Assembly: GCA_035494735.1 (NCBI GenBank)
Contig: DATJGS010000010.1
Span: forward strand, 124,001 to 188,000
DNA from: DATJGS01 sp035494735
GTDB taxonomy: Bacteria > Eisenbacteria > RBG-16-71-46
Reading direction: 5' to 3'
Length of the DNA: 64,000 bases
Part shown: one piece after another, positions 8,372 to 16,646 of the stretch
Layout: the number at the start of each line of letters is the position of its first letter
Numbering within the stretch: position 1 is the stretch's first letter
Translations under genes and position numbers: made by a program
The notes under the pieces: model-generated
What the model was told of the DNA's origin: nothing
The model's database searches: none
What the model saw: only the letters and a program-made list of their open reading frames with translations

Positions 8372-9034
8372 ATGACCGGTCGAGGCGGCCGTTTCCCGGC
8401 TGCACTTGCCAGCGCCCGTACGTACGCCTCGAAGGCGCTCGAATCGCCTGCTGGGATGATCGTCGTCGGGGCGCTCGCCGCAACCGTTCTGCTGCTATTA
8501 CCTGGCCGCAATTCGGTGGCCTCTGGCGGCGCGATCGCGGTCCTCACACTCTCAGTTACGCAAGCCTTTGACATCCTGAGGCGACGCTCCGAAGAACGCC
8601 GTTGGCACGCCGATCGGTTCCTTGAACACAAGATCAATAGCTTGCGTACGCTCTATGGGGCCATCACGGACTGGCACCGTCAGTTGAACGTGTCCGGCAA
8701 CTTCCCTCCGGATACGCTCGAAGAATTCGGCACCAGGGTCAGTGCGAAGGAAGATGCTTACAACGCCGCGTTCGCGCAAGCAGCTCTCTACTTGGAGCAA
8801 GACGATCTGAAGGCAATCGACGACGCATACGGTGTCCACAGGAGAGCGTCGTTCGCGATATTTGCTGCAGTTGTCGCCAAGACGAATCCTGAGAGGCGTC
8901 GAAAGATTCCTGAGGCGATGGCCGAGTTCCCCTGGGTGGAATTCGTCAGCACGCCGGATGCAGCCACTGCCTGCCTGAAGCGCCTCCTGAATCCACGAAG
9001 CCTTCGCGAGCTCGATCAGCGACTCGGAACGTAA
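8372..9034 (+). CDS. Membrane-anchored hypothetical protein
   Basis: 220 residues from ATG 8372, preceded by CGAGG. Two adjacent hydrophobic segments (about 28-43 and 49-62) form an N-terminal hairpin, followed by a helical cytoplasmic domain of about 150 residues rich in Arg, Glu and Ala. No family is recognised. Topology (two membrane helices then a helical domain) is like that of other small membrane sensors near phage-related islands, but there is no direct evidence for such a role. Confidence 0.6.
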   Translation: MTGRGGRFPAALASARTYASKALESPAGMIVVGALAATVLLLLPGRNSVASGGAIAVLTLSVTQAFDILRRRSEERRWHADRFLEHKINSLRTLYGAITDWHRQLNVSGNFPPDTLEEFGTRVSAKEDAYNAAFAQAALYLEQDDLKAIDDAYGVHRRASFAIFAAVVAKTNPERRRKIPEAMAEFPWVEFVSTPDAATACLKRLLNPRSLRELDQRLGT

Positions 9035-9116
9035 CCGACACTCCGATTATCCGCTGCGAGGGGCCTGGGCTTCTTTACGGGCCGCGACGGGTCCTGCGCG
9101 CCGCTCCGCCGTCCGT

Positions 9117-9413
9117 TCATCGCTCCCACCACCACCACCGCCTAGCGCCAGCCACGATCATCGTGATGCCGGTCAGACCGATGGGCACTAACATAAATCC
9201 GCTCCGGCCTAAGAGCGCGTACCCCAAGGCCACTAGGCCCACGGTGACAAAAACGCAGCGCACGAGTCCCATATCGGGCTCGTTTGGCCGTCGCGTTTCG
9301 ATCCACGAAAAGATGAGCCCAAGCACAAACGAAAGGATGGAGAGGCCGATTGTCAAGATCGCAGCCATTAGGAGCCAAACGAGGCCGACCTTGCACCAAT
9401 GGACGAATGCCAT
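9117..9413 (-). CDS. Small membrane protein
   Basis: 98 residues from ATG 9413. Three hydrophobic segments are visible (about 7-33, 49-65, 68-87) and the C-terminus is an unusual RRWWWWER. No family is recognised. It lies between the SieB-like gene and the 8372-9034 gene on the opposite strand. The start at 9470 is possible but adds a non-hydrophobic extension. Confidence 0.5.
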   Translation of the reverse strand: MAFVHWCKVGLVWLLMAAILTIGLSILSFVLGLIFSWIETRRPNEPDMGLVRCVFVTVGLVALGYALLGRSGFMLVPIGLTGITMIVAGARRWWWWER

Positions 9414-9535
9414 GGACTCCCCGAAACGTGCGCTGGAAGCCGCTTGCACCGGCTGACTGCAATGGAGCACCCGATTCTGCTGAAGGGCCTTCGGCTCCTC
9501 TGGAGAGCTGCACGTGGCCGTGGCCCCACAAGTAG

Positions 9536-10030
9536 CTAGTTCAGCACTTCAGGGTGTTCCGTGAGAAAGTCTCGCGCCCACGTATTTAGGATATACGTTG
9601 TCTCCTCGACATTCTCAATGACCTGAGAGGGGCGATGAAGTACCCGCTTCGCAACCAAACTCAGGACGGAGCCGTCGCTCAGGTGGAACGGAAGGTTGTG
9701 AGCTCCGAGAGTCATGAACTGCCGCAGGATCTGTTTCTCGTCATTCGGCAGATTCCGCAACCGGTTGTGCCACGCATCTCGGCGTGTCAACAAGACTCGG
9801 TGTTGCGACCATTGCTCCCAGCCCCTCCTGGCCCATGAAGTCACAGCCAGAACTGAGCTCAGGATGAACGCCGCGCCTATCCATGGTTTGAAAACGGCCC
9901 GAAGCGCACCAAGTCCAAGCTGCTTGACCGACGACTCCGGCAAGAAGAGAACAAGCCCCGTGGCCACCGCGAGTGCCGTGAGGTTCCAACCACTGACCTT
10001 GAAGATCTCAAGGATCTTCGACACGTCCAT
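9536..10030 (-). CDS. SieB-like superinfection exclusion protein
   Basis: 164 residues. Two membrane helices (about 15-30 and 48-65) precede a cytoplasmic domain with the pattern LPNDEKQILRQFM (about 94-106) and a following DGSVLSLV segment, matching the layout of the phage SieB/super-infection exclusion B family. In lambdoid phages SieB aborts lytic growth of related phages. It lies 275 bases from the tRNA-Cys attachment site, outside the element as drawn, so it may be a leftover of another phage integrated here. The GGAG-like ribosome site before ATG 10030 supports the start. Confidence 0.65.
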   Translation of the reverse strand: MDVSKILEIFKVSGWNLTALAVATGLVLFLPESSVKQLGLGALRAVFKPWIGAAFILSSVLAVTSWARRGWEQWSQHRVLLTRRDAWHNRLRNLPNDEKQILRQFMTLGAHNLPFHLSDGSVLSLVAKRVLHRPSQVIENVEETTYILNTWARDFLTEHPEVLN

Positions 10031-10151
10031 CTACTCCCTCCTTGGTGAGGTGTCGCCCTTGAGGGCGCCTCCAATCACGGGCACTATTCGGGTCACCTCC
10101 GCTTCCCCCGCGCGCCTCTTCTGACATCTCCGGACGCTAGAGAAAGGATAA

Positions 10152-10175
10152 GCCCCCGAGTTCGTTCGCGGGGGC
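10152..10175 (-). terminator. Hairpin terminator downstream of tRNA-Cys
   Basis: On the minus strand a 7-bp stem GCCCCCG/CGGGGGC with a 10-base loop is followed by TTATCCTTT. It lies about 130 bases beyond the 3' end of tRNA-Cys in the direction of transcription and would end that transcript. Confidence 0.6.
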
Positions 10176-10304
10176 CTGGGCGACTCTTCGAAAGGCTTTG
10201 GGGCGTTTGAATAGTGGAAAAGGAGGGCCTCAAGCCTCGCGGCTTCCAGCGCGGCCCTGCGTGCAGCTCTGGCAATTTGAGCGCATGGCGCTGCACGAAT
10301 CGAA

Positions 10305-10379
10305 TGGAGGCGGCACCCGGATTCGAACCGGGGAATAAGGGTTTTGCAGACCCTCGCCTTACCACTAGGCTATGCCGCC
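10305..10379 (-). tRNA. tRNA-Cys (anticodon GCA)
   Basis: A complete cloverleaf reads from 10379 to 10305. The acceptor stem is GGCGGCA/TGCCGCC, the anticodon stem AGGGT/ACCCT with loop CTGCAAA gives GCA (10345-10347), the T arm is CCCGG-TTCGAAT-CCGGG, the discriminator base is U and CCA is encoded. U73 is the standard cysteine identity base. Positions 10327-10379 are repeated at 23702-23754, marking the tRNA as an integration site. Its 5' flank is element DNA, so transcription now depends on a promoter in the element. Confidence 0.95.
10327..10379 (-). repeat. attL-like copy of the 53-bp tRNA repeat
   Basis: This segment is identical to 23702-23754 except for one base in the D-loop region (A at 10367 against T at 23742). 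It covers the tRNA from its 5' end to the first T-stem bases. It lies within the intact tRNA-Cys gene. Confidence 0.85.
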
Positions 10380-10586
10380 TCGACAATGGGCACCGACGCT
10401 ATCATCCTGCGCACGCTCTGATCAAGCGCTCACGCGGATCGAGACTTCAAGGGGCGATCGCGCGTCGAGGGTCGCGGTTTGGATCCGGATACGCGAGCGG
10501 ACGCACGATGCACCGGACGCCGCGAGCAGAGGTGCTGCAATCAAGGGCGCGAATCATCCGGAGAGATGCGCACGTGAGGTTGCCCG

Positions 10587-11387
10587 ATGTCCAACGGATG
10601 GAAGACAACGACTCTCACTTCAGAATCTCACGTGATGGAGGTCTTAGTCGACTTGCGCGGGCGGAGATGGCTGTCTCGAGGACAAGCACAATCTTACGGC
10701 GAGCTGATCCCATCCATTGACCGAGGCCACCTTCTGAAACTCCCGCGCTCTGACAAACTCGCCCTTGAGCGCCAAAGCATCAACATCTTTCGCTCGACCG
10801 CACGGTTCTTCGCCGACCAGGGTGAAAGTGGCGCGATGGCCGACGACATCGTGGCCCTGATGGTGCTTCGCCACTACGGGGTGCCCACGCGCCTGTTAGA
10901 CTGGTCGATGTCTCCATTTGTCGCGGCCTACTTTTCCGCGGCAGGGAGCGACAAAGAGGACGGTGAGATCTGGACGCTTGACGAGCCATTCTATGAGTCC
11001 GTCGGAGCCAAGCAGTGGGCTCGCTGGAAGCAGACAACTACCGATGGTAGTGGTGACCCTGCGAAGTTCGATGCGAAGCTGACTGCGTTCACGACGGACG
11101 AGCCACCAGATTGGTTTATCTGTGGCTTCTACACCGGATTCCCTCGGCAGGACGCGCAATCCGGCGCCTATACCATGAGCGCGCGCTTTGGCCGCGACCA
11201 CGCTGAAGCAATCACGAACCTCATGGCCGACGTTACTCGCCACCACTTGTATGTGGTGCCTGCACAACTCAAGCCCGCGCTGCGCAGAGTTCTCAGAGAG
11301 CAACATGGCATCTGGCGTGGGGCGCTCTTCCCTGACTCAGCCGGAGCGGCGGATACCGCTCGCACCGTCTTCTCCCCTGATCCCTGA
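10587..11387 (+). CDS. FRG-domain protein
   Basis: 266 residues. The FRG family signature appears in order: WLSRGQ (28-33), a charged linker, then RHYGVPTRLLDWSMSPFVAAYF (about 94-115), and later TMSARFGRDH. FRG proteins are named for a conserved Phe/Trp-Arg-Gly motif; their biochemistry is poorly known, but they are frequent in mobile elements and defence islands. It is the first gene inside the left repeat and stands alone on the plus strand. ATG 10587 has GAGG upstream. Confidence 0.8.
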   Translation: MSNGWKTTTLTSESHVMEVLVDLRGRRWLSRGQAQSYGELIPSIDRGHLLKLPRSDKLALERQSINIFRSTARFFADQGESGAMADDIVALMVLRHYGVPTRLLDWSMSPFVAAYFSAAGSDKEDGEIWTLDEPFYESVGAKQWARWKQTTTDGSGDPAKFDAKLTAFTTDEPPDWFICGFYTGFPRQDAQSGAYTMSARFGRDHAEAITNLMADVTRHHLYVVPAQLKPALRRVLREQHGIWRGALFPDSAGAADTARTVFSPDP

Positions 11388-11467
11388 CGTTAGGCGATCA
11401 TGCGCCGTGCTCGAGCTGCCGCCCCCCGGCGCCCAACAATGCGAGTCATGGAATGCTTGCACTATGG

Positions 11468-13105
11468 TCAGGCGTCACCCACCAGGGCTGCGACTTCAAG
11501 TAGCTGCAGGGTCTCGATGGCCTCTTTCAGGATGCTCCTGAATACGGCTGGATGCGGCGCCACTCCTACACCAAAGCGCTTCTTTGCCGACTCGTAGTTC
11601 CCGCCCTTTCGATGCGCGACCCCTGTTGAGCGAAGTGCCTGAATTCCTCTCATGAATTCAGTAATAGTGGCTGCGCCCTTTGAGTCGTGGGCCTTCAGGA
11701 ATGCCTCCAACTTCGCTATGCCTTTAGCGTTCCCCGGGACGCCGGACAGGCCCCGCACCAGCTCTCTCTCGTTCAAGCTGTCCACCATCAGCTTCGTCAA
11801 AGCCATTACCTGGTCGTCGAATTCCGAGGGGCTGTTCGATAGCGGAATTCGCAAGACAGCTACGACGTGCTCATCCCCTGCAGCAAGTGGTTTGAAGATC
11901 GGCCATCCGAGAATCTCTTCCCAGCGTGCGTTCGTCTGGCGATATTGGTCTTTGAAAGCGTGATCCTCGGCGACTGCCTCGGCAAATTCGCCAAGGATGG
12001 CCCGTCGATAATACGTGGTACTGATCTTCCCGTCAGGACGCACGTTAAAGCTCTTCCAGTACAGCCGCTCACCCGCCGGTAGATCGCGACCAAGGTCCCC
12101 CAGCCATACGATCACATAGCGATCGTGATTGTTGTCCATTCGAAGACCCCAAAGCCTCGCGCACTTGAGGTAAGAGTCAGCTACCTCGTAGCGTGATGAG
12201 TCCGCATAGTACTTCTGGAGCACCTCGCGACGAAAGAACACCGGCGTCAGATAGTGGGGTGCGCCGGGGTTCGCGCCGAAGTAGTTTGACAGCATTTCCG
12301 GGTTGGAAGTGTGACGCACTTCCTGGCCGGCCTCGTCAACATCGATGATGAAGTCCTCAAAGCGTTCTTCATCCCCAACGCGCGTACCCCGGCCACGGTC
12401 GCCCCGTACGAGTAACTTGCCAAGGAGGCGAGAGAGCACATTGCGATCCTTATAGCCCACGTGCCGCGCGTCTGATCGATGAAAGGCGTACACCATGTCG
12501 CTCTCCGTCACGTCCTCGACCAGGGCCTCACTTGGCTGCAAGACGGGCTCGATCATTCCGTAGCGGAAGCGATCAATGCAGAGCACTAGGACCATCTCCT
12601 TCGCGCTGACGTATTGCAGCAGCTCGTCGCGGCGCACCTCAACACGATCCCCCTTCATTCTGACAACGACCTCTTCATCGCCGTTGTCCGCGAACCTGAC
12701 AAACTCGCTACGTGCCGATTCGAAGAACAAGTTGTGAAACAAGCGAAACTCCTCGCAGAGCTCCATCGAGTTGGGACGCACTCCGTGGAAGGAGCGATGG
12801 ACAATGAGAGGCTCGATTCCGTCGTCATCGCCGAGGCGATGGTAGGTAGTCACCTCCTCACGGCCGGGCGCGTAGTGAGTGACGTGCCCCGGGGCGAAGC
12901 TGCCTTGGAGTTGGTCCCAATCGGCCTTGCGGAGGGCGCGCTCGACCTCCCTAGCCGGGAGCAGGGCGGCCCCGATCCCCACGTCCTCGGAGGCGCGCTT
13001 TATTGACGCCTCGACGGTGACCCACTCCGCTCCGAATTGCGTTCGGAAGGCCAGTCCGCGCACGTCTTCCTGAGCGACGAATTGAAGCACCTCTTCGCGG
13101 TCCAT
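11468..13105 (-). CDS. Large protein with HEPN-type C-terminus, probable defence cargo
   Basis: 545 residues. The long N-terminal part is mixed alpha/beta and not recognised (HFRxxxR-like blocks, YLTPVFFRREVLQKYY at about 290-305, a WKSFNV segment near 365). The last 120 residues form a helical domain ending in a RSTGVAH motif (R492...H498) followed by a further long helix. An Arg-x4-6-His pair at this place is the catalytic signature of HEPN ribonucleases and is found in abortive-infection proteins. It is convergent with the FRG gene and 23 bases downstream of the HNH gene's stop, so HNH and this gene probably share a transcript. RNase activity is inferred. Confidence 0.6.
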   Translation of the reverse strand: MDREEVLQFVAQEDVRGLAFRTQFGAEWVTVEASIKRASEDVGIGAALLPAREVERALRKADWDQLQGSFAPGHVTHYAPGREEVTTYHRLGDDDGIEPLIVHRSFHGVRPNSMELCEEFRLFHNLFFESARSEFVRFADNGDEEVVVRMKGDRVEVRRDELLQYVSAKEMVLVLCIDRFRYGMIEPVLQPSEALVEDVTESDMVYAFHRSDARHVGYKDRNVLSRLLGKLLVRGDRGRGTRVGDEERFEDFIIDVDEAGQEVRHTSNPEMLSNYFGANPGAPHYLTPVFFRREVLQKYYADSSRYEVADSYLKCARLWGLRMDNNHDRYVIVWLGDLGRDLPAGERLYWKSFNVRPDGKISTTYYRRAILGEFAEAVAEDHAFKDQYRQTNARWEEILGWPIFKPLAAGDEHVVAVLRIPLSNSPSEFDDQVMALTKLMVDSLNERELVRGLSGVPGNAKGIAKLEAFLKAHDSKGAATITEFMRGIQALRSTGVAHRKGGNYESAKKRFGVGVAPHPAVFRSILKEAIETLQLLEVAALVGDA

Positions 13106-13128
13106 TGCTTGGTCCTAGTCGCTGCCCA

Positions 13129-13962
13129 TCAGGCGGCTTGCACAGTTGGTTTCCCCTCACAGGTCTTGAGGAATCCGGCGTCTCGGGCTTGGGTCGGCAT
13201 CGCCTCCAAGAGTGTCGGAAGCACCAAGTTCTCTGGGGAAATGTCCAGAAGGAAGGAGGGTCCGACGCGTACTGCCGCGAGCCACTCTTCCATCCAATCG
13301 CGGTCGGTGCGCACCCGTACGGGCAAGAGGCTAATCCCGACCGGGACGCTAACTCCCCCGTTCGCCGCTGTCGGCATCGACAGAGTCTTCGGCATGAAGT
13401 AAGCGCGCTTGCCTTCGGAGCGGAGGATGAACGCGCGCAGGCGGTGCCAACGGAGATCGGCGCAGTACTCGGCACCCCGAAGCAGGCAGACGGTCTCGAA
13501 TGCGATCTTGGTGAGAATGCGGATGAGCACGTCATCCACACGCATCTCCTGGACGAAGCGAAAGCGATACCCGCCGGGTCCCCGTTCCCCGTGACTGAAC
13601 GTGATTCGCTCCCCCAGGTTCACTGCCGGGCGCACATGGACGCCTTCGGCGGTGATCCACGGTCGCTTTCCGAGATTCAGGGAAATCAGCGGATTGCGCG
13701 GGTCCCGCGTTCCCCTCATCCCAGGAGCGTTGATCGTCGTCGGGCGACCACGCTTGTTCTTGCCCATGCCGACCATCATAGGGATGAAGCCGAGACGATC
13801 TTTGAACTTGGATTCGAGATGCGCGAAGCCGTTATTGCACGCCCCGCATACCTGGCGATTGGCCAACACAAGCTCGTCGTGGTCGCCGAAGATCGACTCG
13901 GGGAAGATGTGCGCCCTTGGACAGCGCTCCTCCGTGGACTTCAAGCAGTAGATGCAGGGCAC
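13129..13962 (-). CDS. HNH endonuclease-like protein
   Basis: 277 residues. The N-terminal 50 residues form a zinc-bound HNH module: Cys3-x2-Cys6, the histidine segment RAHIFPES (His18) and Cys39-x2-Cys42 followed by NNGF, as in the HNH_5 group. The remainder has no recognised domain but includes strand-rich segments and may recognise the target. HNH nucleases of this type occur in restriction systems and phage genomes. It lies just upstream of the HEPN-type gene on the same strand, consistent with a small defence cassette carried as cargo. Confidence 0.75.
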   Translation of the reverse strand: MPCIYCLKSTEERCPRAHIFPESIFGDHDELVLANRQVCGACNNGFAHLESKFKDRLGFIPMMVGMGKNKRGRPTTINAPGMRGTRDPRNPLISLNLGKRPWITAEGVHVRPAVNLGERITFSHGERGPGGYRFRFVQEMRVDDVLIRILTKIAFETVCLLRGAEYCADLRWHRLRAFILRSEGKRAYFMPKTLSMPTAANGGVSVPVGISLLPVRVRTDRDWMEEWLAAVRVGPSFLLDISPENLVLPTLLEAMPTQARDAGFLKTCEGKPTVQAA

Positions 13963-14224
13963 AGGCGGACTCCTTTCCGATGGTGGACTACGACGCCCCT
14001 AGCGGGGAGAGAATAGCAGGAAGTCGTGGGAAGTCGGGCGCGTACGATTCTGAGCTGCGGGGAGGATGAAGCCGCCGAGCGTGCTGTCTCACGCAATGCG
14101 GGATCATCGACCGCGCGGTTAACATGCGATCGACTCGGGCATGAAACTGACAACACGACTACGCCATTCAGCCGGCCGGCCTAGCCCCAAGCACCTTCCG
14201 CCGAGGCGAACTCATGCGGCTCGC

Positions 14225-16102
14225 TCACCAGCCCGTAACCCATCCGCTGCGCCGCGGCAACCGTTGTATGAACGAAGAGGCGGTTGGTGCAGATTGGGCG
14301 ATATCTGGTTCGACGGGTGCGAGCGCAGTCTGGGCAAACTTCGCGGCCTCGCCTTCGAGCGTGCGAATAAACGACTGCCCCAGGATGTGTAGCGCCGCGA
14401 GCGCGTACACCTCGAGGTCAAGCGCCTCGTTCCGCTCTCGAAGCTTGATCCAATGCCGGACCGCACCTCTCCCCTTCACGTACTTGCGAATCATCTTCTC
14501 GGCGGTGAGCTGCGCCAGGTACTCCTCGTCGACCCACTCAGGGAGGTGGACAAATCCTGGCCCTGGCGTCGGGATCCTGAGCCTTGAGAACACCAGGTCC
14601 TTCCCCGTGTCCACGCAGAGGACGAACAGTGGCACCCGGTAGCGATTGTGGATCGATGGGCGCTCAACGAGTGGTCGCCCCGTGTTGCTGCCACCTTTGA
14701 TCGGGAACACGCCCTCGCCGGCGTGGCGCTTTGCGTAGCGGTAGACGTGCTCAGTGTGGGCGCCGCCAGAATCGACGACAGTCCGCTCGACCCGCAGCTT
14801 CTGGCCGCTCACATGCTCGAACTCCTGGCCCAGGAACCTGTCGAGCTCGAACCAGATCTCCTCGCGCGCCGGGTCCCCGTGGAGCTGCGTGAAGGCGATG
14901 AGCCAGGACTCCTCTTCGGCCCCGTAGCCCTTGACCACTGCTTCCAGGCGATCGCCCTGCACGTCAACCGCCGCAACGAGCACGCCCACACCGACCGGCA
15001 CCTCAGCTTGGTATCGCTCGAGACGAGCGAACAGGGAGCCAGCAGGAACTGAGTCGCCGCGCTCCTCCCACGTTTCACCGAGCACCGTGTTGACCCATGT
15101 CTTCAGGCGAAACGGATCCTCCTTCACCTGCAGGAACTCGGCTGCGCATTGAGCCCAGGACTTCCACCCTAGGGGCGAGTAGAGCGCTGAGAGGTGGTAG
15201 CCCGCAGTGCGTCCGTTACCGGTCGCGGTCGGACGCCACTCCCCTTTCGCGAGCATCTCGGTCTTGTGACGCTCGTCGATCCGCCCGCCGCAGCCTCCGC
15301 ACACCAAGTGCGCAGTCTCGGGCCGCTTCTCCTCCCACTCGATGTGATGGTGGTCGGGACCACGCCAGAGGACGTAGTCCATGTGCTGGCAGAGCGGACA
15401 TGGCAGGAAGTAGCGACGCTGGTCGCTCTCCAAGTATTCGCGCTCGATACGCGACAGCCCCTTGATGGTCGGGGTGCTGGTAAGCAGGATCTTTCGTCTG
15501 GAGAAGGTCGCCGTCCGTTTTTCGGCCAGCGCCACCGGATCGCCCTGGCCGTCGACATCCCCCGGGTACTCGTCGACCTCATCCATAAACAGGAAGCGGA
15601 TCGGCATCGATCGAAGACCGGCACCGGAGTTGGCTCCGGTGATGATCAAGAGCCCGCCCTCGAACTCCTTCACCTGGACCGTGTTTCCGGAATCCCGCGA
15701 GCGCGACTCCGCGACACGTTCTCGGAGTGCGGGCGTCGCCTCGATCATGGGGGCAATGCGTTGCTTGCTCACCCGCTTGGCGATCTCGACGGTCGGCTGA
15801 ACCATGAGCATCGGGCCCGGCGCCCGGTGGATCACGTACCCGATCCAGTTGTTCCCACACTCCGTGCCGCCGATCTGCGCGCCCTTCATCACCACCACGC
15901 GTTCTGCCGGATGCGAAGGCGAGAGCGCATCCATGATCTCGCGAAGGTAGGGAGTCCGCGCCGTGCGCCAAGGGCCGGGCTCAGAGGAAGCGACTTCGCT
16001 CAGCGCCCGATGCTCGTCAGCCCACTGCGAGATCGTCGTGTCCGGGTCCGGCGTGAGCCCGGACGCGAACGCCTCTCGGTAGACCTCAAGTGCGCTGGTC
16101 AC
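14225..16102 (-). CDS. Phage terminase large subunit, GpA type
   Basis: 625 residues from a GTG at 16102, which has AGGAG upstream and overlaps the TerS stop by 17 bases. The ATPase domain shows a GpA-type P-loop variant KGAQIGGTE (73-81) and Walker B FLFMDEVDEYP (about 170-180). A zinc-ribbon pair (CPLC, then CGGCGG) and a C-terminal nuclease domain follow, with conserved Asp residues in VAAVDVQGD and VDSGG. The protein ends with the usual GWVTGW tail, so it looks complete. It cuts concatemers and pumps DNA into proheads. Downstream, where portal genes normally sit, there is only the HNH/HEPN cargo. Confidence 0.93.
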   Translation of the reverse strand: MTSALEVYREAFASGLTPDPDTTISQWADEHRALSEVASSEPGPWRTARTPYLREIMDALSPSHPAERVVVMKGAQIGGTECGNNWIGYVIHRAPGPMLMVQPTVEIAKRVSKQRIAPMIEATPALRERVAESRSRDSGNTVQVKEFEGGLLIITGANSGAGLRSMPIRFLFMDEVDEYPGDVDGQGDPVALAEKRTATFSRRKILLTSTPTIKGLSRIEREYLESDQRRYFLPCPLCQHMDYVLWRGPDHHHIEWEEKRPETAHLVCGGCGGRIDERHKTEMLAKGEWRPTATGNGRTAGYHLSALYSPLGWKSWAQCAAEFLQVKEDPFRLKTWVNTVLGETWEERGDSVPAGSLFARLERYQAEVPVGVGVLVAAVDVQGDRLEAVVKGYGAEEESWLIAFTQLHGDPAREEIWFELDRFLGQEFEHVSGQKLRVERTVVDSGGAHTEHVYRYAKRHAGEGVFPIKGGSNTGRPLVERPSIHNRYRVPLFVLCVDTGKDLVFSRLRIPTPGPGFVHLPEWVDEEYLAQLTAEKMIRKYVKGRGAVRHWIKLRERNEALDLEVYALAALHILGQSFIRTLEGEAAKFAQTALAPVEPDIAQSAPTASSFIQRLPRRSGWVTGW

Positions 16103-16646
16103 GGGCGAGCTCCTCCAAGGCCTGACGCAGCTCTGCAAGCAGCGTGCGATGGATGTCCGCCGGATCGCTCATCGCTGCGAGAACCGGCGAAAGCCGATCC
16201 GGCACCGAGAGAATGGCTTCCCGCACTCGGCGCGCACTGGTGAAGGCCTCGACTCGCACCTGATCCATGGGCACGAGCGCCCCCGAGAGACGCTCGAATT
16301 CGAGACGTGCAGTGCGCGCGCGATAGGTCTCGTGAAGAGCGCGCGCCGTCTGATAGCTGGAAGAGGTGCCGCTGGGGCCGACCGGCATTGGCGAGGGTGC
16401 ACTCGGTAGCGCCGCTGCGGGAGCCGTGCCGCGTACCTTCGCCTCGTCCGTGTTGGACGCCCACGCGCGATCGGCAACGTCCGGATCGACCTTGCGGTCT
16501 GCAGTGACCGGAATCCGCCCCGCGGCGATCGCCTTCTGGACAGCGCGATGCGTGACGCCCCGGTGCTTCGCGTACGCCCTTTGACTGATCGGGACGCCCA
16601 ATGTCCCTCCGCTACTGGCGGGTGCTGCGCTGTTCGCTGACGACAT
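16086..16646 (-). CDS. Terminase small subunit, Nu1-like
   Basis: 186 residues if ATG 16646 is used (ATG 16661 is also possible; both overlap the methyltransferase 3' end). A helix-turn-helix near the N-terminus (ISQRAYAKHRGVTHRAVQKA, about 19-38) matches phage Nu1/TerS DNA-recognition domains. A Pro/Ser-rich linker and a long helical C-terminal part follow, with a segment RTARLEFERLSGALVPMDQV typical of this family. It would recognise the packaging site and load TerL, with which it overlaps. Confidence 0.85.
   Translation of the reverse strand: MSSANSAAPASSGGTLGVPISQRAYAKHRGVTHRAVQKAIAAGRIPVTADRKVDPDVADRAWASNTDEAKVRGTAPAAALPSAPSPMPVGPSGTSSSYQTARALHETYRARTARLEFERLSGALVPMDQVRVEAFTSARRVREAILSVPDRLSPVLAAMSDPADIHRTLLAELRQALEELARDQRT

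Noticed and set aside
11387..11440. GTTAGGC and GCCCAAC sequences after the FRG gene
   Set aside because: These have attC-like core words in the wrong order for a single site and no pairing partner; treated as chance.
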